From positions 9,174,001-9,238,000 of the forward strand of contig NW_024464918.1 of the NCBI RefSeq assembly GCF_017591425.1: a stretch of DNA of 64,000 nt, in the 5' to 3' direction. Source of the DNA: Ochotona curzoniae (taxonomy: Eukaryota; Chordata; Mammalia; Lagomorpha; Ochotonidae). The notes under the pieces are model-generated. The model worked only from the letters and a program-made list of their open reading frames with translations. It was not told the origin of the DNA and searched no databases. Positions 20,894 to 34,111 of this stretch are shown in pieces (positions within the stretch are counted from its first letter, which is position 1; every line of letters begins with the position of its first letter). The position numbers were made by a program, and so were the translations under genes.

Positions 20894-23290
20894 AGAAATG
20901 GTTCCTGAAATCTGAACAAGAAAGAAGTATGGAGGAGTGAAAAAAATGGGAGGATATAGTGGGGTTTCAATCTTTATTCTGCCAGTTTGGAGCTGAGGAA
21001 CATTCTAAGAAATTCCATTTTTCTTCTGCAAAACTAATATGACAATGGGCAATTCTAACATCAGTTGTGAGAATTAGATGAAACAAGGAATAAAAATGGA
21101 AGTAGCATATTACCATGTCTGGACATACTGGAATAACAATGACGTCAAAACAAGGCTTCAAGGGGGCAGTTAATATGGGACAGACTGTGCCACTGGCAAT
21201 AGAATTGGCTTATATTTACAGTTCATAGTCTCTGTGATGAGTGGATACATTACAGAAAAAAGATGATCAAAGTTATTTCTGCAATGAAGGGCAATGAAAC
21301 TCCAACAATCATGGCCTGCTAATTTAAGCTATTAGGGAAACAGCAGGGGGCAAAAATCTGTTCATTACAAGGCAATGGGATATTTATCAGTGTTCATTAG
21401 AGTGTTGCTCATGGTTATTGTGTTGCTAAGGATGGTCTATATATTAAAATATTAAAATATTAAAATTATTAAAAAGTACAGTAAAAAATAGTCTAAATAC
21501 TCTATAGACCCTTTCTAAACTAGAGAAAGATTTTGTTGGATTTTCATGTGGAGGTAGAATGTATCTCCAACAACCAATCAAACAAAAACCTTTAAATGAA
21601 AAAAAAAAAAAAAACGTAACGGAATCACCGTGGGAAACGTCAGTTTTCTTTATTGCATTGCATTACTCGCCTGTGAAATGCACAAGTTGGATTAAATCTG
21701 TTTCCAAAAGCCTTCATGTTCTAGCATTCCTATGAACAATGAAGCTGCTAATACTAGGCAATAATAACTTCACTCTCTTACCATATATGACCATATAGAT
21801 GTTCAACTATTCACTTTTTTCCCCCTTCACCCTGCTTGAGTCTCCACTCGCAGTACTGTTCTTGCAGGTTTGTCCAGCACATCCTCACCTCAGGATGCAG
21901 CACCTGTTGCTCTATCCATTAGGCTCTCTCTCAGATTGCTGCATGGTTCACTCCTTCACTTGCCAATTCTTGATTGAAACATTAGATCTTGCTAATTAGT
22001 TTTTATCTGACCTGCAGTGAGATATCTCTTTCACACATATACACCTTCCTTTCCCTGAAACATTTTGCTTAATTGAGAAGAAAGCAACACTCCTAAAGCA
22101 GGGTAAACATGGTTTTCAATTCTCGGAAGTTTATGCAAAACTGACAGTGCTACTGAGGCCACAAAATCAAATCTGTGAAAAATTTTAAAAATCATATTTC
22201 AAAATGCATCAGGACTAGTGAGAAATGATGAATAAGTGAACTAAATTCCTAAACAAAAGTGAAAGTATTTTTCTTCTTGAAGACATCTTTTCACTATGGA
22301 TATGCACCAAAGAGATAGCACATTTGACGTGCTAGCACCCAACATGATGATGGAATAAAAGCTGGAAAATCTGTTAGTCTTAAACACAGAGTCAGTTCCC
22401 GGAGGACGATGGGACATTTGCTGAGATGGAATCATTCAGGAGTCTGAGGGACCAGGCAACGTATTAGAAGTTTTTGTAAATGTGGAAAAGACTGCTGCTT
22501 CTTCATGATGATTACCCAGCGGACTTCCTACAGAGAAAGGGCCTTTCTCAAGAACACAGCCTCTTTCGTTCAAGATGCTTCCTTTATTTTGACAGAAACT
22601 TCTGAAGAAGGGAATTTTTGACAGAATTTTAGGGCTGAAGATATATTCCCGGGAGGGCTAATTCCCAAATATAATCATGTCTGAGAAAAAAGGAATTTTG
22701 TTGCAAATGAAGATGTTAGTTAAGATGCAACATCTCTTAACAGACTGTCTTCTTTGGAGTCCAGGTAATGCTCCTAACTCTACCATCCGGGCAATGTTCA
22801 TCTTTGAAAGCAGCAGGAATCCTTGTCCTCTGTTAACTCACATGAAGTCATAAGTCTCTTTATAATAAATGCTTAAGCAAACAAAACATTTTCAAAAATC
22901 CAATCAGCAGTGTGTTCAAAAGTGCAACATGGCCCAAAACAGTTTCAAGCCAGACTGAATTAAGATCATGTGTCATCTAAGTTGCTTAACAGAGAAAAAA
23001 AACACATCTCTCTTTGGAGATAGTAACACTACCAGGGATTTCTGCCTGTTGTTGATACAGAAGTTCTGCCATATAGTTACATTCTGACGGACATTCAAAG
23101 CAGTAAGAACGTATTTAACAATCAGTAGAGGATGTAAGGAACAGAAACAAACGCAAACCTCATTCATATACTGGAGTGTTCGTACCACATGTCTCAATGT
23201 CTGTTTCTAATTCCTCGTGCTAATTCTTTCACACAACGCTAACTGTAAATGAGTCATTTCTATATGGGTAGTGATCCAGGAGATGGAAAA
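20894..23290. other. Long stretch without recognised repeats
   Basis: About 2.4 kb. Contains a (TATTAAAA)n-like patch near 21440-21475 and a 16-A tract at 21599-21614. The part from about 22370 to 22680 is richer in G/C and less repetitive (it includes GTTCCCGGAGGACGATGGG and TATTCCCGGGAGGGC). Short frames throughout are unrecognised. No exon called. Confidence 0.45.
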
Positions 23291-23430
23291 TCTATCTCTC
23301 CTAGGTTTATTTTCCTGAATTTTCTGCCACATTATCAATTTTTAATATTATTCCTTTGTGGTTAGAGAATGTGCTACGATTTCAAATGTTTTCAACTTGG
23401 TGTTCTAAATTATTTTTTGCTATGTCAATA
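23291..23430 (-). repeat. Antisense L1 ORF2 scrap (endonuclease region)
   Basis: ATTATTCCTTTGTGGTTAGAGAATGTGCTACGATTTCAAATG is the inverse of the L1 segment ending the endonuclease domain (consensus, inverted, TTATTCCATTGTGGTCAGAGAAGAT). Translated on the minus strand it gives FSNHKG where L1 has FSDHNG, so the endonuclease histidine motif is still visible. Confidence 0.55.
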
Positions 23431-23548
23431 CATTTTGTCAATACATATACATTTTGCTATGTCATGATGGAAAAAAAAGTATGGAGACCCTTGCTTATTT
23501 TTATTGATCCTTGAAAGAGAAATGTAATATCCAAAAATATAAAGTGCA

Positions 23549-23895
23549 GGCCTGGGGCCATAACCTGGTGGCTAAAACTTTGCCTTGCATGTGCCAGGAT
23601 CTCCTATGGGGACTGGTTTATGTCCCAGCTTTTCTGCTTCCCATCCAGCTCTCTGATTGTGGCCTGCAAAAGCAGTGGAGGATGGCCTAAAGTCTTGGAA
23701 CCCTGCACCCACTTGGGAGACCCAGAGAAAGTTCCTTGCTCCTGGCTTCCTACCGACTCAGCTCTGTCCATTTCAGCCACTTATGAAGTGAGCCAGAAGA
23801 TGGAGGATCTTTCTCAGGCTCTCCTTCTCTCTGTATATCTGCCTTTTCTATAATAATAATAATAATAGTAATAAAAATAATAATATATATAATAC
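23549..23895 (+). repeat. C-SINE with (ATA)n tail, plus strand
   Basis: GGCCTGGGGCCATAACCTGGTGGCTAAAAC head with A box, GGGGACTGGTTTATGTCC B-box region, CATCCAGCTCTCTGATTGTGGCC, CCCACTTGGGAGACCC, TCTCTGTATATCTGCC, then about six ATA units followed by imperfect ATA/TATA. The 77-codon frame is SINE-derived. Confidence 0.92.
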
Positions 23896-24078
23896 ATATT
23901 GAGTTTACATATCATTTATATAATCTCAATGGAAAAGTTCAACAGAATATTGATCAAAACATAATGCTGAAGTGAACATTGCAGTTCCAAAGGTTAAATT
24001 GCTCTTTGCGAGGTTAGCATTCCACATTAAAGCAACATTACGTTTCAGTTGATATTCTTGCTAACACACCCTTGAAAA

Positions 24079-24270
24079 GGGCAGATGATTGTTCAAGTGC
24101 TTGGGTGCCTGTTACCTATGTGGAAGACCAGAATGGAATCTCATGTGTTTGGCTTTGGCTTGTCCCAGTTTGGCTTGATAAGGCCATTTACAATAAGTGG
24201 CCAATAAATGCAATAATTGGAAGAATAGACACACTCTCTCTCTGAGTTCAAGTAGATGAAAATAAGTACA
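24079..24270 (+). repeat. C-SINE, 5'-truncated, plus strand
   Basis: Starts in the middle of the element at TCAAGTGCTTGGGTGCC, then ATGTGGAAGACCAGAATGG, TTTGGCTTTGGCTTGTCCCAG and ACACACTCTCTCTCTGAGTTCAAGTAGATGAAAATAAG. The first 120 bp or so of the family are absent. Confidence 0.72.
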
Positions 24271-27200
24271 ATGTAGTTTGATAGCATGTAACATTATCTG
24301 TCAATTTGAAAATAATTTATAAAAAAAGATCAAACAAGCAAGAAAATAGCATATTAAAATGTAGGACAATTAGGCAAAAAAGAAAAAAAAGTTGTCAAAA
24401 GACACATGCAGAATTGCTCAGATTTCTAATATTTAATTGGGGTTGTGGAAATAGTGAGATAATGGGCAAGAAAAGAATTTCAAAAGAAATAATAGATGAT
24501 GATTTCCAAAACCAAAAACAAACAAAGAAAAAAACAAAATTTCACTCAAAAGTTTGAAATGCTTCACATTCAGGTAAGGAAAAGCCAAAATAACCACCTG
24601 TGAACATAGCATGATCAAGCTGCTGAAATGTAAAGGCAAATGAAAACCTTAAAAATATCTATTAATAAAGGAATATGTAAATATTTATGGACCAACCGTA
24701 AGAATGACATTGAACTTCTCAAAAAAAAAGGGAATAACAGATATTGAGAATCATTAGTATAAGAAACAGTCAATCTGGCAGTCAATCAATTTTTTTTCCC
24801 CTTTACTTGCCGGTATGAGTTATTTAAGCAAATATTGATGGCTAATGATTCCACTTACTATGAATATTAATAATATGAAGTGGAACAGGATGCACAGCAA
24901 ATTTCAGGACAAGTAGAATGACTCTTCTCAGCAGAGAACTAACGGATAAGAACTTCCAGGTAGAGTTTCACAGATATTTGTCTACCAAATGATTTACTCA
25001 ACAAGGAGGAAGAATTAAAGCCTCTATGAGTCAACTATTTACTAGTCTATGTAAATGCAGTAAACAGTGCCTTTTCAAGTTTAAAATAGTAGAATAGCTG
25101 TCTTTTCAGAGCCTGCATCCAAGTGTAATAGGAGAGAGCAAGAAGTCAGTCGGGATTGGAATTGCGAAGACCATGCAGCATCTGTAGCCTTGATACACAT
25201 TTGATCAACATTCTTGTTTTCACCAGGAATGACCTTCCCATTTCCCTAAAAGTGGAAAGACTAGATGGGGACATGGATTATAAGTTTGGATGCATTAACT
25301 ACTGAAGATTATTAAATTAAAATTCAAAGTGCAATTTCCTTTTTTCAGAAGTACTCAATGGCTTATTATGAAACACATTACCTTACTCTTAGCTATGAAG
25401 TAGATGCTAATTTTCAAAAGGACTTACAGCTTACCCCATTAAAATTAATTCAGGTGCCCCACATTGTGGCTCAGAAGAAATGTGTGAGTTACTTGTGGTA
25501 ATAAATGGTATTCTCAAAGGTGAGAGAAGTGCATTTTTATTCTGTTAAAATAGGTGAGAAAACTATGTAACAAAATAAAAAACGAATTAAATCTTACAAT
25601 TTTAGTGAGGAAAATACATCAAGAAATACTGATGATATCACCCTGACAAGAAGTAATCTATGAAAAAGAATCAACATCCTCCTTACTATGCAGAACATTT
25701 ACAAAAAGGAAAAGACGATTAAGAGATCAAGGAAGAATGTTTAAGACTTAAGTGGCATATGGATGATAATTTAGTCAACAGCAAGAAAATACTTTGGGCA
25801 AAGTGCTAATTATATTCACGCTCCGAAAGCTACTTTGTAGAAAGGTGAGGACTATGGAAGAACTCCTCAAAAGCCTGAGGAATCCCACTGAAACCTCACC
25901 TCTCCAGTTTGTCTCAGAATTAAAATATGTGTTAAACATCAGCAACATGAGAGTTTGTCTTATTTCAAAGAACATAAGTTGCTACATTATACAGAGAAGA
26001 AAAGTCACAAGCATCTAAACACACATGTTCCACAACCCACTAAATTCGCACTTTAGGTATTTTTCTACATCCTTTGAAAAGCGAAGATTCCATGCTCAGA
26101 GCCCCCTGCTTGGATTATTCCATTAAGCCATGTGACAAAATATACCAGTTAAATTGGTAAATACTTGTCTTACTGCCAAGATTCATCATTGATGATTATT
26201 CTCTTTTTATCTGTATTCCTTCATTTCCTGAAATCTGCAAGAGTTCTTTTTTGTTCTAAACATAGAAGGAAAATATGCTGTTTAGGCTTTCCAAGGCTGA
26301 AAGTTACATCTCCCCCAGCCCATTTGGGTTTGGTTACTAGTGATTTCCTAGCACTTTGAGATTCAGGGATTCAGACAATGAATTAGGTCGCAGAAGCTGC
26401 CTAACTTTTTTGTAGTTTGTTCCAGGATATTTCTGATATTTAAAATCACAGAAATGTATTTTGACATACATTTCTGATATACTAGAGAATTTCACTATAG
26501 AATTTGCACATATTTTTCTCCAACTGCTTTAAATTCTATTTTGATTGATATTTGGCAGAATTGCTCTTTTAAAAGGGAGAAGATAACTTACACATATTGG
26601 TATGTAAATGCTACTTTTAAAAAGCATGCAAATTGCTAATTCGGGTAAAAAGAGCATCTTCGAGTCTAAAAAACAGTCTCATCAATTATAAATTTCATAA
26701 TTTAGGTCTTGTTACAGAGGTGCCAAATTCTGCTGCAAGCTTCTTATTTAAATAAGCATTTTGCCATAGCTGTCATCAATAAAGAAAAGTTTAAAAGAAA
26801 AAAAAGTTATAAAATTTAAGTAGAAAGGATCTAATTAACAATTTAATCCAATATCACTTTACAGAATTTGAAACAAAAGGATTTAATGGATCAGAATTAA
26901 ATCTTTTGCAAAGCTTGGTGTTCATGTAAATCTAGTCACTTCTAGTACTGATACTCTATATTTCAAACATCTAATTTGACAGATTTTTCGCTAGACAACT
27001 ATTTAAATTTACTAGACTGTCGATATTAAAAGAAATCAGGAACGAAATAAAAAACAACTAATTTTGTTCTATATTCTAAAATAGATCTTGCAGAAAATGT
27101 TCATTGAGTTCAATGATCTTTTTTGGCTCCAACTTATCAGTCTCACCAGCAAATGATAACTTCCCACTTCATTTCACCTGCCTCGGAATGGGCCAAAAGT

Positions 27201-27959
27201 TGGAAATCTGTGTCTGAATAAAATGTGACTCCGTAAACAACTACACACCCAGGGAAAGCCATGGATGAATGATTACTCTGTAAACCAAATTAACATATAA
27301 CTTTTAAAAGGGAGAATAAATACTAAAGTCTTAGCCAACACTCCTCCAGGCCCTGGGGTGGGAATAACAGCTTGTTTCCACTGAACACAATCTTGTCTTC
27401 TGCCCTCTTTGCTGCAGCAGTTTTAGAGGTTGCTTTGTGAGTGTATGGTGTGTGTATGCGTCCTGCTCTATTTTTCGGTTGTTCACAGAATTATCCATTC
27501 TCCTAACAATAAGGATCTCAGGAGAACCTTTTCCCTAATCCCACTCCCAACTGTTACTTTGGTTTGTTTATCTACTCTCTTGATTCACAGCCCAAACCTT
27601 CTGTGTCAGTTTTGTTCCCAACAAGAAGAGCAGGAAGATTTGCATGGCATCTTTAAAGCCATTTGTTATTATGGCAGTCAGGAATCCGCAACACTCAGCA
27701 CAGATTGTCAGTCTGTCCTATGATGGGAGAAATGGTAGCTAGACAAATAGGAATTCATGATCTGCTTTCTAAAACCCATTTTGCATTTTTACAAATCACA
27801 GGCAAATGGAAGTGACAGAGTTTCAGAAAGGAGAGTTGAAAGTAAACCATTGAGGCAAACATCATGGCAAGCTTGGCAGACCTTGACTTGCAAAGATGAC
27901 AGCTCATGCTGGACTGCAGCTGAGTCCTGGATGCACTAATTCTGATTCGCTTTTTTGCT
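24271..27959. other. Longest repeat-poor AT-rich stretch of the left half
   Basis: About 3.7 kb with no repeat I can name. Patches such as 26260-26400 and 27100-27260 are slightly richer in G/C. A 97-codon frame at 27430-27723 starts in a TGTGTG-like run and is not recognised. No splice-bounded open exon stands out. Confidence 0.45.
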
Positions 27960-28155
27960 AATGCTCCTGGGAGGGGAGAAGAAAGTGTCTTAAGGGCTTG
28001 GGTCTCTGCAACCAGATGAGAAAGCAGGCAGGAGTTCTTATCTCCTGGCTTTGGATTGGCCCATCCCTGGCTTCTGTGACCATTTGGGAAGTGAACCAGC
28101 AGAATAAAGATCTTTTCTCTCTCTCTTTACTACTCTGTTTTTACAAATAAATATA
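27960..28155 (+). repeat. C-SINE, 5'-truncated, plus strand
   Basis: ATGCTCCTGGGAGGGGAGAAGAAAG, GGGCTTGGGTCTCTGCAACCAGATGAG, CTCCTGGCTTTGGATTGGCCC, CATTTGGGAAGTGAACCAGC, TTTACAAATAAATATATCC. Only the 3' 60 percent of the family is present. Confidence 0.8.
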
Positions 28156-29855
28156 TCCATTACATTTCAAAATCCATTCTACATACTTGTGGTCTTACGG
28201 GACATAAACCATTATCTTGTTCTTTGACATAGTAGCATAGTAAAGCAATACACACCTCTTCCTACATTTCTTCATGCTGTTCAAAGCAATATTTAGATGA
28301 TTGACTAGTGTAATCCAGAATTTTCTAGTCTCTGTCATACTCCAGGATATAGTCATTGCTATTTATAATTTTTCCCATTAAAAGTAACTGTCATTGAATA
28401 TTTTTTTTCTGATTCAAGATAATTTTGCATTTCTGGTTAACAAAACTTTGAGTAATCAAAGTAAATTTAACCTAGACACAAACTCTTGATTTTCTTGTCC
28501 CTCTCCTGGGACACTCACTGATATTCCTTCGTCAGCTGACTGCTACTTCTCTGCCAAGCGTCCGTTAAAAACAACTTCTGCAGGGAGTCCATTCATGCGA
28601 CCCTCCTCCCCTAACCATAAATGGCTCTCCTAATTATGTATTTCCAGAGAGCTTCTCCTTCGGATTACTGGAGTTGACACATTTAGTCTGTCTTCTTTCA
28701 TAAAATCGCAGCATTATAAAAATGGAAGAGATACTTGTCTGACTCAATATGGTCTCACAATTTCCCCCAATCATGGCTTCCCCATCACAAATAAATATTT
28801 AATACATCACTAAGCATTTTAATTCTTAAAAAGAATAGGATTAACTAAAGAATAAACATAAGTAGAAAGGGTCTTTATGGAAAATACATATCATAAAAAT
28901 GCATGGATTGGAATTCCTTTGTATGAAAAAATGTATCCTTTAATTTCATAGTTGGATTTAAGTACAAGTTAGCATAAATATTTCAACATCATTTCAAAAT
29001 TTTCTCAGCAAGTTTGAATTAAATTACCATGATAAGGGGTCCATAAACTTGTTATAGGAACAGATAATATTAGACATCAGTGAAAGAAGCAATATTAGGA
29101 AAACTAAAATTAGGAATATTATTTGAGTGCATTTAAAACAGAACAGGAATATTTATTTCTAGCAAAAAATTTTAAATATAATATAAATATAACATTAATT
29201 GGCATTATGTACCTATTCCTTTTACATGAGCTTGTCTAGGATATTGGGATTATTTTTAAGTCTCTCCATGGAATAAATTAGTCCAGGTGGAACTGGGCTT
29301 GTTTCCTCCTAATTTTCATCTGTCATTTTTATTATTGCTTAAGTCTGATTATGAAATTTTACTTCATAAAGGTTCTCTAGCCTAAACTATTATTTTTTTT
29401 TCTAAGGGATCTAAGGCTAATTAAATATATGGCTATGTATTGACTTCATTACCTCATTCCTAAAACATTTTTGAAAGTATGTGCCTATTGGCATGTTAAG
29501 TGGAAATAGAACACAAGACAGGAGACCTATACGTTATTAAGATTTCTGTCATATTAACGTATTGCAAGTGTTGTGGAAATAAAGGAATAATGTCACTTTG
29601 AAAAGGCAGAGAAAGGTTCGTTTATGAATACATTCTTGATGGACGAAGGGAAAAACTTGAAAGGAGGGAAAGGGGTAAGGGTGCTGGAGAAGAAAGAGTC
29701 ATGGGTTTGAAGCAAAAGGATTAAGAGTAGATTTGTGAGGCATTTGCAAAACAGAATCCATATAGCATGGCGTGTGGGCATGGACTGAGTCACACTAATT
29801 TTAAATAGTCTATCTTCAAGGAGTTCTGCTGGGGCCCAGAGAGATGAGAACAAGA
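28156..29855. other. Non-coding sequence; possible L2 scrap near 28.5-28.7 kb
   Basis: Pyrimidine-rich segment 28500-28690 (CTCCTGGGACACTCACTG, GACCCTCCTCCCC) has an L2-like texture but no motif I can anchor. The rest is AT-rich. The minus-strand 86-codon frame at 29593-29853 is unrecognised. Confidence 0.4.
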
Positions 29856-29990
29856 AACACTGTAGTCAGACATGGGTTAGAATACAGTCCATTCTACTTG
29901 CTAATCAAGTGATTTTAGGCAAGTCACTTCACCTCTCTATAAGATTCAATCTCCACTTCTGATTGTAAGCATTTTTCAGTGTTCAATGAC
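29856..29990 (+). repeat. MIR SINE, plus strand
   Basis: GTAGTCAGACATGGGTTAGAATAC, then ATTTTAGGCAAGTCACTTCACCTCTCTATAAGATTC follow MIR in order (CAGACTGCCTGGGTTCGAATCC ... TGACCTTGGGCAAGTTACTTAACCTCTCTGTG). The 3' part fades after about 29970. Confidence 0.78.
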
Positions 29991-30105
29991 ATAACGTCTC
30001 ACAAACATTTCATTTGACACTTGGTGCAATGCAACTGTTCAGAAAAAAATGCTATTATTACTAACGCAAGTTCACAGAGCATAAGGTTTCAAGATTACTC
30101 ATACA

Positions 30106-30419
30106 TTTTTTTTAGATTTATTTATTTTTATTGAAGGGCAGATACATAGAGAGGAGAGATACAGAAGAAGATACTCTGTCCCAATGGGTCATTCCCTTAG
30201 TGGAAGAGCCAATCCTAAGCCAGGAGCCCAGAGCCTCTTCTGGGTCTCCCATGCAGGTGCAGGGTCCCAAGGCTCTGGGGCCATCCTCACCTGCTTTCGC
30301 AGGCCACAGGCAGAAAGCTGGATAAGAAGTGGGGCTACTGGGATTAGAACCAGCACCCATACGGTGTTCTGGCTTGTTCAAGGTAGAGACTTCAGCTGCT
30401 AGGCTATGCTGATGGGCCC
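30106..30419 (-). repeat. C-SINE, young type, minus strand, short duplication
   Basis: TTTTTTTTAGATTTATTTATTTTTATTG, ACATAGAGAGGAGAGATACAGAAG, AGCCAGGAGCCCAGAGCC, TTTCGCAGGCCACAGGCAGAAAGCTGG, GGGATTAGAACCAGCACCCATACGG (inverse B box intact). CAAGATTACT at 30090-30099 recurs at 30419-30428, a likely 10-bp target duplication. Frames of 64-87 codons over it are not genes. Confidence 0.92.
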
Positions 30420-30659
30420 AAGATTACTGGAGTGCTTTTTAGAAAGCCAATCCACATTTCACCCCAGCTCGATTTGAAAAGAGTGTCTACACATGGACAA
30501 CATGATGTTTCTTATGTTCGTCCGCTCAACTAATGGAACGAGAATAGACCAAAGAATAGTTGACACTCTTATCTCAATCTGTGCTGTGAAAACAAAACAC
30601 ATCTTAATTGGATATTATTCCAACAGAGATTTATTTTAATTCCAAAACAAAAACAACTG

Positions 30660-30975
30660 AGGCAGAATTTGAAGGAGACTGTGTATGTGCGTGTGTGTGT
30701 AAGAGACAGGCTGAAAAAAGAGAGAGACAGACAGAGAGAGCTCTTGTCCACTGATTCAGTTTCCAAAAGCCTACAATGGATGAGGATATTTTTTTTAAAC
30801 ACTCTGGGGCTCCAATGTGATCTCAGAAAGACAACTACTAGGACCATCACGATGATGACCCAGGACATGAGTAGTTAGAGAAACCTGAAGTCACAGTCTG
30901 GAGCCATGTACTGACAACAAGCACTCCAGCGTGGGATTCAGGCACATTACATGTTAGGACAAATGCCCACTACAG
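30660..30975 (-). repeat. C-SINE, very diverged, minus strand
   Basis: AAAGAGAGAGACAGACAGAGAGAGC purine block, TGTCCACTGATTCAGTTTCC, GGGGCTCCAATGTGATC, then CACTCCAGCGTGGGATTCAGGC and AGGACAAATGCCC. A (GT)n expansion near 30683-30700 lies where the tail junction should be. Boundaries uncertain. Confidence 0.62.
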
Positions 30976-32182
30976 AGACACATTTCTTAAAACTCCTGGA
31001 CACATGTCAGTCCATGGTGCAAGATCTCCCATCTATCATCAGCCCTACCTCTCAGCATGGTTGCTTTATGAGTTGAGCTCTCACCACATAATCTCGGGGG
31101 CATATCCAAAAAGCACAGGAAGCTAAATACATGTATTGCTGTTGTCCAGGTGCTCAGGGTCACCACATTTAGATTGGAATAAGTTTTCAAACTATACATT
31201 AGAAATTAAAATAAAAAGTAGAAACTCACAAATCTAAATCAGCACTCAGTATACGGAAACAAGTTCAGTTCCAAATCAATTTAAGTAAACCAAAATATCT
31301 TAACGACACCAGACAATTAAAAACTTGGAAACTGAAAACAATGCTGCTTTTGCTAGGGCAGTGAGGGAGGTTCCATTTGAGGTACTTCCAAAGGAATCTG
31401 ATATGATCATCATAAACATTATATCAGGCAAATCTCTCAAGAATAAAGTAATCTAAACTTTCTATTTAAGTATGAGGAATGTAAATCTAAGTCATTCCTA
31501 AAACTACCTCTTTCTCTTATTCAATTATCGATTGCTCTATCATCACATAATTTTAAATGATTTTAATCAAAGCACTTTAATGAGCTACTCTCTTTGTTGT
31601 ATATTGTCCTTCTTGGTAGTTAGTACTCCGTTTCTGTGAAACTCTAGCAGTTGACTTATCCATCCCATTACGGTTAAGGGGTTATTAATGGGTCAGGTAA
31701 TGTCAGGACTTCATGTTTATAAGACAGGAGATTTTCTAGACAAAAGTTCCCAAATAAAGAGAGGACACAGTATTGGCAAATGCCTCATCATCCATTGTCT
31801 TCGCTATCCTGCTGGAAAGTGCAAAAACTATAGAAGAATGACAAGTATCAAAGTGGAAAAAAAACCCTCATGATTTACATACATTTTGTTCATAATTAGA
31901 TTTTTTTCCTACTCTAGGCAGGAAAGGTCAGTAGAGCCAAAAGATAGAGTGTCCATGCTTTGTACCTATATTACTCTTCACCCAAGTGATAGCTGAGGAT
32001 AGGAGAAACTAGTATTATTTATCTGCATAGATTTACCCATAGCCTAACTTACTGTAACTATTCAACAAATATTCAACCAGTATAATAACCTATGAATGTA
32101 GAAAACATGACTGTCATATTTACCTAATTATGAACATGAAAATTTGTGTTTTTGTATAAATATGTATGTGTGTGTGTGTACT
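30976..32182. other. Non-coding sequence
   Basis: No recognised repeat. A TGTATGTGTGTGTGTGT patch closes it at 32163-32180. Nothing gene-like. Confidence 0.5.
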
Positions 32183-32310
32183 GAGGCTTACTTCCAAAAG
32201 ATAATAGAAAAATGTGATAGATAAGTTTATTTTAATACCAATAAATTTTGAAATCCATGAACAATGTTCTCATAATATGCATTTTCATGAGCTCTTCCCC
32301 AAATGTATGG
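32183..32310 (+). mobile_element. Mariner-like MITE remnant
   Basis: CTTACTTCCAAAAGATAATAG, then GATAAGTTTATTTTAATACCAATAAATTTTGAAATCCATGAAC and TCATAATATGCATTTTCATGAGC. I recall this order from non-autonomous mariner-type elements of mammals, whose ends read GTACTTCAAAAAGTTC and GAACTTTTTGAAGTAC. The terminal repeats here are eroded (TACTTCCAAAAG at the left). A better-kept relative may be the one at 46.45 kb. Confidence 0.5.
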
Positions 32311-32449
32311 ATTTCAATTTTATTTCCACCACAATAAACTTACAGTTAATTCCTCTCCCCAGAAATTTTTGATGTCCTCTTGTATTTAAAGTAGCTCAAA
32401 AGAAACACCCACTGAACACCACTTCTCTTGATTACAGAGTATGACTTGT

Positions 32450-32550
32450 ATAATTTATATATATATGTATATATATATATAATATAGTGTGTGTAATATA
32501 TATTTAGAGATAGGTAGATAGATAGATAGATAGTGTGTGTGTGTGTGTGC
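32450..32550. repeat. Compound microsatellite: (TA)n, (GATA)n, (TG)n
   Basis: About 100 bp made of ATATAT with one GTGTGT interruption, then about five GATA units, then about nine TG units. The ORF over it (minus, 68 codons of Thr/Ile/Tyr repeats) is low complexity. Confidence 0.93.
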
Positions 32551-33775
32551 ATAATTTTTGAATCCCAAAATTCCAGGGCAAAAGAAATTATTTCACAGAT
32601 TCCCAGAATCTAAACCTTCCTGCACTATTTCTAGGAGTTACTCATTTTATCAGGGATGAAATCTGTCATTGCACACAGTCATGATTTAGTCTCCCCTCTC
32701 TCTCTGTATAAGCTGAACACACAGTACCAAAGGGTGAAACAGTTGGCCTCCAATGACTGGTTACTACTCAACAAGGTAGAAACGGACAGAAGTGCCAGCA
32801 CCTTGTAATCAGTGTCACATATAGTTCAACAGGCTGCAACACCCAAACTCATTTGTTTAGGGCTGATTAAGTCCAGCAGGGGAGAGTATGAAAATGAATT
32901 CAAAAGGATCAGGCCAGAGAGAAGCATCAGAAAAATCACATATGGGAAGCTTTCATTTCATCCTACAATAGGAAGCTGTCGCTCTGTGCTGTCAAGTTCA
33001 TGAACTTGCTAACAGCACTTTGTATAGGAAGAGTACATTTTCTACATTTGATCTGAAAGAAACACATCTGAGTGTTCACCAGTGTCCACTTGCATCCTGG
33101 ATTGTGGCAGCATGGAATTCTTCACTTTCTGACATTGTAAAATCAGCCTTCGCTACGGTTCTTTGTATGAGGTAAACCCACTGTGCTCCCAATGCTTTCT
33201 TTAAAAGGTGGACAGGGAACCCCAAAGGAGACCATTACATGATTGTCTGATTGTCATTACATGGCCAATCACAAGCTAAGCTAGGAGATGTTGGGAAAGA
33301 GGAGGTGGGTGGCAGGGAGTGGCACTGGGAAAGGAAAGCATGGAACACTTAAAATTCATATTAATAGCAAACTTTCATGTTTTTCTTGATAAATAAGGAC
33401 ATATTTTAAAATAAGACAAGACATCTTAATAAAGCATTATTCCTTCTTTAAATTTGAAGAGCTTAGCTGACATACCTTTACTAAAAATTCTGCACTTATT
33501 TTTTCAGAAGTTTTGAGAACAAAAGCAGGCCCAATCTGATGCAAGATAGTCTATGTGGCCTCTTATAGACTGCATTCCCATAACTCTGATCTTACTACAC
33601 TGGGAAGAGAAATGCGGAATTTGTTCCTTGTGTTTAACCTAAGATCTAGCTTGTCTTCTAGCTTCCCCTTCAATTATTGTGAGCCATATTTTCATCCACA
33701 TAGTAGTCATGGATTTTGAACAATTTTTTTTTAATTTCTCTCAAACATTGCTTCTTCATCTATAAATTGGAGATC
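32551..33775. other. Repeat-poor non-coding sequence
   Basis: About 1.2 kb of mostly unique, fairly mixed-composition sequence (32690-33330 is the least AT-rich part, with GAGGAGGTGGGTGGCAGGG near 33300). No exon or named repeat. Confidence 0.5.
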
Positions 33776-34111
33776 TTTTTTTGTTTAAAGATTTATTTAT
33801 TTTTATTACAAAGTCAGATATACAGAGAAGAGGAGAGACGGAGAGGAAGATCTTCTGTCCGATGATTCACCCTCCAAGTGAGTGCAACGGCTGATGCTAT
33901 ACTGATCCGAAGCCAGGAGCCAGGCACTTCTTCCGGGTATCCCACACGGATGTAGGGTCCCAAGGCTTTGTTCCATCCTCGACTGCTTTCCCAGGCCACA
34001 AGCAGGGAGCTGGATGGGAAGTGGAACTGCTGGGATTAGAACCTGCGCTCCTATGGGATCCTGGCGTGTTCAAGGTGAGGACTTTAGCTACTAGGCCATG
34101 CTACCGGGCCC
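33776..34111 (-). repeat. C-SINE, young type, minus strand
   Basis: AAAGATTTATTTATTTTTATTAC, AGATATACAGAGAAGAGGAGAGACGGAGAGG, GATCCGAAGCCAGGAGCCAGG, CCTCGACTGCTTTCCCAGGCC, GGGATTAGAACCTGCGCTCC, ending CTACCGGGCCC. Several CpGs are retained, which fits a recent insertion. AGATCTT is present on both sides (33771 and 34120) and may be the target duplication. Confidence 0.95.
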
